From an uncultured Veillonella sp. (GTDB lineage: Bacteria; Bacillota; Negativicutes; Veillonellales; Veillonellaceae): DNA of 7,186 bases. The stretch covers positions 1 through 7,186 of the forward strand of contig URPV01000057.1 in NCBI GenBank assembly GCA_900549805.1. The letters run 5' to 3'. The translations under genes and the position numbers were made by a program. Numbering within the stretch: position 1 is the first letter of the stretch; each line of letters opens with the position of its first letter. The notes beneath the pieces were generated by a model that was given only the letters and a program-made list of their open reading frames with translations, was not told the origin of the DNA and made no database searches. This document shows, piece after piece, positions 6,135 through 7,186 of the stretch.

Positions 6135-6479
6135 ATGACACACTCTGAATTAAAAGTAAAAGTACAAGCCCTTTTAGACGCCCCTTGCAGCAATTCAACA
6201 GTCAAAGAATTCGCTAAATCTTGGCTAGCTGCTGAAGGCACTGATAAACAAGCACAATTGACCAAAGAATTGGTTTCTGTGGCAAAGCAAAACATTGCCC
6301 TCATCGATGAAACTATCGGCTTTATGGCCTCCCCTACGGCAGCAGACCTCTTTGGGGCAGACAAGGCTAAGGCTATGGAAGACCACGCTAAGGATATTAA
6401 AGCAAAAGGTGCCCAATTCTGTGACTGCCCTGCCTGCCTAGCTTGTAAGGACATCCTAGACCACGAAAAGGAAATCTAA
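6135..6479 (+). CDS. Uncharacterised small protein with C-terminal CxCxxCxxC cluster
   Basis: A 114-residue, mostly helical protein of unknown function. The body (about 3-92) is rich in Ala, Lys and Glu and looks like a helical bundle without membrane segments or a signal peptide. The C-terminus carries FCDCPACLACKDIL (95-108), in which C96, C98, C101 and C104 are spaced CxCxxCxxC; a fifth cysteine, C18, sits in APCSN. The cluster could bind a metal (zinc, or an iron-sulfur centre) or work in thiol redox. From memory, similar small proteins with a CDCPAC tail occur in Negativicutes and clostridia, sometimes labelled as Hsp90-like; nothing here supports a chaperone role. The ATG is fixed by AGGAGG 6 bases upstream and a good promoter (6076-6103); the stop is TAA. 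It is a single-gene unit, divergent from carbonic anhydrase, with its own terminator. That it is a real gene is near certain; the function is not known. Confidence 0.85.
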   Translation: MTHSELKVKVQALLDAPCSNSTVKEFAKSWLAAEGTDKQAQLTKELVSVAKQNIALIDETIGFMASPTAADLFGADKAKAMEDHAKDIKAKGAQFCDCPACLACKDILDHEKEI

Positions 6480-6503
6480 TAACCCTTCTGCAATAAGAAT
6501 ACT

Positions 6504-6540
6504 AAAAAACTCCCTGCTTAGCTTAGGCTGGGAGTTTTTT
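6504..6540. terminator. Bidirectional terminator between the Cys-cluster gene and the zinc-ribbon membrane protein gene
   Basis: Arms AAAAAACTCCC (6504-6514) and GGGAGTTTTTT (6530-6540) form a perfect 11-bp stem around a 15-base loop, with a possible extra GC/GC pair (6516-6517 with 6527-6528). Runs of six A and six T at the two ends allow termination in both directions. It lies 24 bases after the plus-strand stop and 41 bases beyond the minus-strand stop. Confidence 0.9.
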
Positions 6541-6581
6541 GTTGCCATTTTCTATAAAACTAGAATTGGCCTATATACAAT

Positions 6582-7034
6582 TTATAATTGGAAGGAATTA
6601 CCACAACGAAGGCAGACATAGGTATGTTCCCACTCTTCTCTCAGTTTTGGATAACTATCTCGATTCCAAGTATAGCGTTTATAGGTATTATACATGATAG
6701 AAGCCAAGGCCAACAGCATCCATATCATAGGCCAGATTTCATGGCTGCTTCCTATAATGACTACAGCAAATACCATGCCTATCCATAGGAGAAAGGACCA
6801 CTTGATAAAATATGTAACAACAGATTTTTTAACTGGTGGCTGTGCCAATGTGGACAAGGCCGTTTGCTGTGTACCTACGGTGCGACCAATCCCTACACCA
6901 AGACCACCTCGAAGGCCCACACCTACACCAGTCGTAGTTCCTTGCACATCAGATATACCTGACGCATAGGCAATATTATAAGACTGGATATGATCAGAAT
7001 GGCAATAAGGGCATTCATATATAGTATCTGCCAT
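6582..7034 (-). CDS. Uncharacterised two-helix membrane protein with split zinc ribbon
   Basis: A 150-residue protein of unknown function. Segments in order: an N-terminal ECPYCHSDHIQSY with C8 and C11; a Gly/Thr-rich stretch (about 32-55, with repeated GVGVG and GGLGVGIG); a proline-lysine linker (QPPVKK, 65-70); two hydrophobic helices (about 76-95 and 101-115) joined by a short turn; a basic, aromatic segment (117-136); and a C-terminal YVCLRCGNSF with C141 and C144. Two CxxC pairs at opposite ends of a hairpin membrane protein would lie on the same, probably cytoplasmic, side and could complete one four-cysteine zinc ribbon. I recall proteins with a similar N-terminal CP(K/Y)C plus glycine-rich pattern in other bacteria, but no known function. 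The start at 7034 follows AGGAGG (7044-7039) 4 bases away; the frame extends to an ATG at 7052, which would place that site inside the gene. The stop is TAA. Confidence 0.82.
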   Translation of the reverse strand: MADTIYECPYCHSDHIQSYNIAYASGISDVQGTTTGVGVGLRGGLGVGIGRTVGTQQTALSTLAQPPVKKSVVTYFIKWSFLLWIGMVFAVVIIGSSHEIWPMIWMLLALASIMYNTYKRYTWNRDSYPKLREEWEHTYVCLRCGNSFQL

Positions 7035-7186
7035 AAGACCTCCTCTATGCACATTACCAAAAATTACTTAGTACGCTTATCATACTGATTTACAATGAGT
7101 CCTTAATGAAGGGTTATAGGACAAAAAGTGTGTGTGACTAATCCCAATAAGTTGGAAAATCTGTAGACATATGTAGCTCATTCCAA
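7035..7186. other. Upstream DNA without recognisable gene
   Basis: No supported coding frame, tRNA or terminator is seen here. On the minus strand a -10-like TATGAT lies about 50 bases before the zinc-ribbon gene, and a weak TTGTAA/TACTAA pair with a 16-base spacer overlaps it; neither is convincing. A small inverted repeat (GTCCT...AGGAC, around 7100-7125) is too short to name. Confidence 0.4.

Noticed and set aside
6089..6454. Minus-strand 121-codon frame opposite the Cys-cluster gene
   Set aside because: It overlaps a gene with promoter, ribosome site and terminator, and its product has no recognisable features.
1..7186. CRISPR array, insertion sequence, tRNA or phage signature
   Set aside because: No regularly spaced repeats, terminal inverted repeats, transposase motifs or cloverleaf-like sequences were seen; base composition and ribosome sites look uniform across the genes.

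Overview
The window looks like chromosomal DNA of a low-to-moderate-GC member of the Bacillota. Shine-Dalgarno sequences are strong (AGGAGG-type), gene packing is tight, and the short intergenic gaps are AT-rich. The protein set (M20D amidohydrolase, FAD-motif acetolactate synthase, YtiB-like beta carbonic anhydrase, a small protein ending in a CxCxxCxxC cluster) reminds me of Negativicutes such as the Veillonella/Dialister/Megasphaera group. That placement is an impression from protein style and was not computed. No mobile element, CRISPR array, tRNA or rRNA is visible, and no gap exceeds about 255 bases.

Layout from left to right. (1) Bases 1-1336, minus strand: an M20D amidohydrolase is followed 48 bases downstream by the N-terminus of an ornithine carbamoyltransferase (argF/arcB type). 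That gene runs off the left edge and carries an in-frame TGA at codon 26. (2) Bases 1337-1514: a very AT-rich upstream region with TGAATAAA/TTTATTCA-type half-sites that could be ArgR (ARG) boxes. (3) Bases 1515-4947, minus strand: a compact operon ilvB-ilvN-htrA. At both internal junctions the upstream stop codon lies inside the next gene's ribosome binding site, and the operon ends in a perfect 16-bp hairpin terminator. (4) Bases 4948-5080: a divergent promoter region with two dyads. (5) Bases 5081-5359, plus strand: a small glutaredoxin-like CPYC protein. It faces a beta carbonic anhydrase (5415-5990, minus) across a shared bidirectional terminator. (6) Bases 5991-6134: a second divergent promoter region. 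(7) Bases 6135-6479, plus strand: a 114-residue protein with a C-terminal Cys cluster. It faces, across another bidirectional terminator, a two-helix membrane protein (6582-7034, minus) whose N- and C-terminal CxxC pairs could form one zinc ribbon. (8) Bases 7035-7186: upstream DNA with no recognisable gene.

Functional themes: IlvB and IlvN form acetohydroxyacid synthase, the first shared step of branched-chain amino acid synthesis. The left end concerns arginine/ornithine or N-acyl amino acid metabolism. HtrA (envelope protein quality control) is the unexpected partner in the ilv operon. The right half is a string of single-gene units with Cys motifs (thiol redox, zinc). I see no clear multi-gene novel system. 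The most unusual points are the interrupted argF start, the ilvBN-htrA coupling, and the two uncharacterised Cys-containing proteins.
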